Assembly: GCA_031398915.1 (NCBI GenBank) | Contig: JANNOG010000103.1 | Span: 1 to 6,724, forward strand | Origin: JANNOG01 sp031398915 | GTDB taxonomy: Bacteria > Actinomycetota > Actinomycetes > Actinomycetales > JBBAYJ01 | DNA: 6,724 bases | Direction of reading: 5' to 3' | In this document: in pieces, positions 5,772 to 6,724 of the stretch | Position numbering within the stretch: the first letter of the stretch is position 1 | Layout: each line of letters begins with the position of its first letter | Notes under the pieces: model-generated | Told to the model about the DNA's origin: nothing | Seen by the model: the letters and a program-made list of their open reading frames with translations, nothing else | Database searches by the model: none | Position numbers and translations under genes: made by a program

Positions 5772-6724
5772 GTGGACCTTGAGGCGCTCCGTGGTAGCCC
5801 CGTCGGACAGCTCGTCCCGATCAGCGGGATTGACGAACAGCTGCGGACGTACGAGTACTTCGCATACCTTCCGGACGCCCTGCCCGAAGTGCCTGAGGTG
5901 TCGCCCCGGGCTTGGGCGGCCGTCGCACAGGCCACTGGCTCACTCGGTCAGCTACGACAGGCCTGCGCCAGCCTTCCCAACCCGCGGCTGCTCATCCAGC
6001 CAGCTCTCATCAGGGAGGCGCTGGACACATCTGCGCTCGAGGGGACCTTTGCGGCCCTGCCTGAGGTCCTTGAGGCGCGGCTGCCGCAGACGAAACCGTC
6101 TTCAGCCGAGGTCCTTGAAATTCGCGCCTATGAGCGGATGGCTAATGCGGCCTTCGAATGGATCACCGAGCGCCCATTGTCAGTCAATATGTTGTGCGAC
6201 CTGCAGGGCATATTAGCGGAGGGTTCGCGGGTCCCTGTCAAGGACGCGGGACAAGTGCGCCGACATCAAGTCGTAATCGGGCCGAGGGACTGTATCGTCC
6301 AGGAAGCACGGTATATACCTCCGCCGCCTGACGATCGCCTCACGTCCGGGCTGGAGCAATGGACGCGCTGGATCAATACAGACAGCTTCTTGCCGGGACC
6401 GCTGAAGGCGGCGGTCGCCCATTACCAGTTCGAGTCCCTGCATCCCTTCGGAGATGGAAACGGAAGGGTCGGACGGCTGGTAGCGACGCTTCAGCTGCTG
6501 CAGTCGGGCGACCTCGAGGAGCCAGCAATCACCCTGTCCCCGTGGTTCCTGAAGCGCCGGACGGAGTACCAGGATCACTTACTCCGAGTCAGTCAGACTG
6601 GGGAGTGGGGCCCGTGGGTCGAGTTCTTTTGTCTGGCGATATGCGATCAGGCCCGTCGTGCTGTGAGTGTCGTGGATCAACTGATGGACTGGTTGTCCGA
6701 ATCCCGCGCCGCGCTCAATAGTCG
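5772..6724 (+). CDS. Fic-family protein (AMPylase type, self-inhibited), 3'-truncated
   Basis: The frame runs from GTG 5772 to the window end (317 full codons). An in-frame TAG at 5760-5762 makes GTG 5772 the first possible start, and the N-terminus MDLEALRGSPVGQLVPISG is typical of the Fic N-terminal domain. The inhibitory motif (S/T)xxxE(G/N) is present as TSALEG (residues 86-91); in class II Fic proteins its Glu blocks the ATP gamma-phosphate. The flap segment GQVRRHQVVIG (160-170) lies before the catalytic loop HPFGDGNGRVGR (224-235), which is complete, with catalytic His224. Known relatives transfer AMP to hydroxyl side chains of target proteins; the target here is unknown. A C-terminal winged-helix domain, common in this subfamily, would be beyond the window. 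Several ATA, TTA and AAT codons are unlike the signalling genes and suggest a transferred gene. Confidence 0.92.
   Translation, partial: MDLEALRGSPVGQLVPISGIDEQLRTYEYFAYLPDALPEVPEVSPRAWAAVAQATGSLGQLRQACASLPNPRLLIQPALIREALDTSALEGTFAALPEVLEARLPQTKPSSAEVLEIRAYERMANAAFEWITERPLSVNMLCDLQGILAEGSRVPVKDAGQVRRHQVVIGPRDCIVQEARYIPPPPDDRLTSGLEQWTRWINTDSFLPGPLKAAVAHYQFESLHPFGDGNGRVGRLVATLQLLQSGDLEEPAITLSPWFLKRRTEYQDHLLRVSQTGEWGPWVEFFCLAICDQARRAVSVVDQLMDWLSESRAALNS

Larger units (their letters stand above)
5649..5772. repeat. Paired 10-bp repeat CCTAACGTTG upstream of fic
   Basis: CCTAACGTTG occurs at 5649-5658 and again at 5763-5772, immediately before and touching the fic start codon. Its core AACGTT is a palindrome. 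A related AACATTGG lies at 5666-5673, 14 bp after the first AACGTTGG (5652-5659). These could be operator half-sites or the ends of an inserted segment of 104-114 bp. Confidence 0.5.

Noticed and set aside
5770..6216. 148-residue plus-strand frame starting at ATG-like GTG 5770 region
   Set aside because: It is out of frame with the Fic gene, whose motifs and typical N-terminus are in the frame of GTG 5772.
6693..6706. CCGAATCCCGC near the window end as a second copy of the tRNA 3' end
   Set aside because: Only about 8 bases match and the site is within the Fic coding sequence.

Overview
The window is high-GC DNA with GTG starts, Shine-Dalgarno sites of the AGGAGG type, a GAF/SpoIIE-type phosphatase and an RsbV/RsbW-type pair, and a Hen1/Pnkp-type remnant. 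This points to an actinomycete (Actinomycetota). No gene fixes the genus.

Region 1 (1-2048) is a partner-switching signalling cassette. A 5'-truncated GAF plus SpoIIE/PP2C phosphatase (+) runs convergently into a two-gene minus-strand operon. That operon encodes a STAS anti-sigma-factor antagonist (2048-1692) and an RsbW-like HATPase kinase/anti-sigma factor (1684-1154). In this kind of module the kinase phosphorylates the antagonist on a serine, the phosphatase removes the phosphate, and the free antagonist titrates the kinase off a sigma factor or other partner. No sigma factor is present in the window. Five 17-bp tandem repeats (1090-1174) lie at the convergent junction and include the last codons of the kinase gene.

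Region 2 (2049-5153) starts at a short divergent intergenic region with candidate promoters. A two-gene plus-strand operon follows: a gamma-glutamylcyclotransferase-fold protein (2147-2665) and, 1 nt later, an 828-residue protein I do not recognise. The latter has two membrane segments near its N-terminus, a possible alpha/beta domain, and a long helical, TPR-like C-terminal half.

Region 3 (5154-6724) holds a tRNA-Ser(UGA) gene, then 473 bp without an intact gene. That stretch contains an apparent deletion scar: the first ~22 codons of a bacterial hen1 (RNA 3'-end 2'-O-methyltransferase) joined out of frame to the last ~43 codons of a pnkp-like gene (polynucleotide kinase-phosphatase-ligase). 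It is followed by a probably leaderless Fic-family (AMPylase-type) gene with a complete catalytic motif and an intramolecular inhibitory motif, which runs off the window end. The tRNA 3' flank therefore looks like accessory DNA where an RNA-repair cassette was lost and a Fic gene lies next to the scar. This history is inference; the scar rests on recognising two short terminal signatures from memory.
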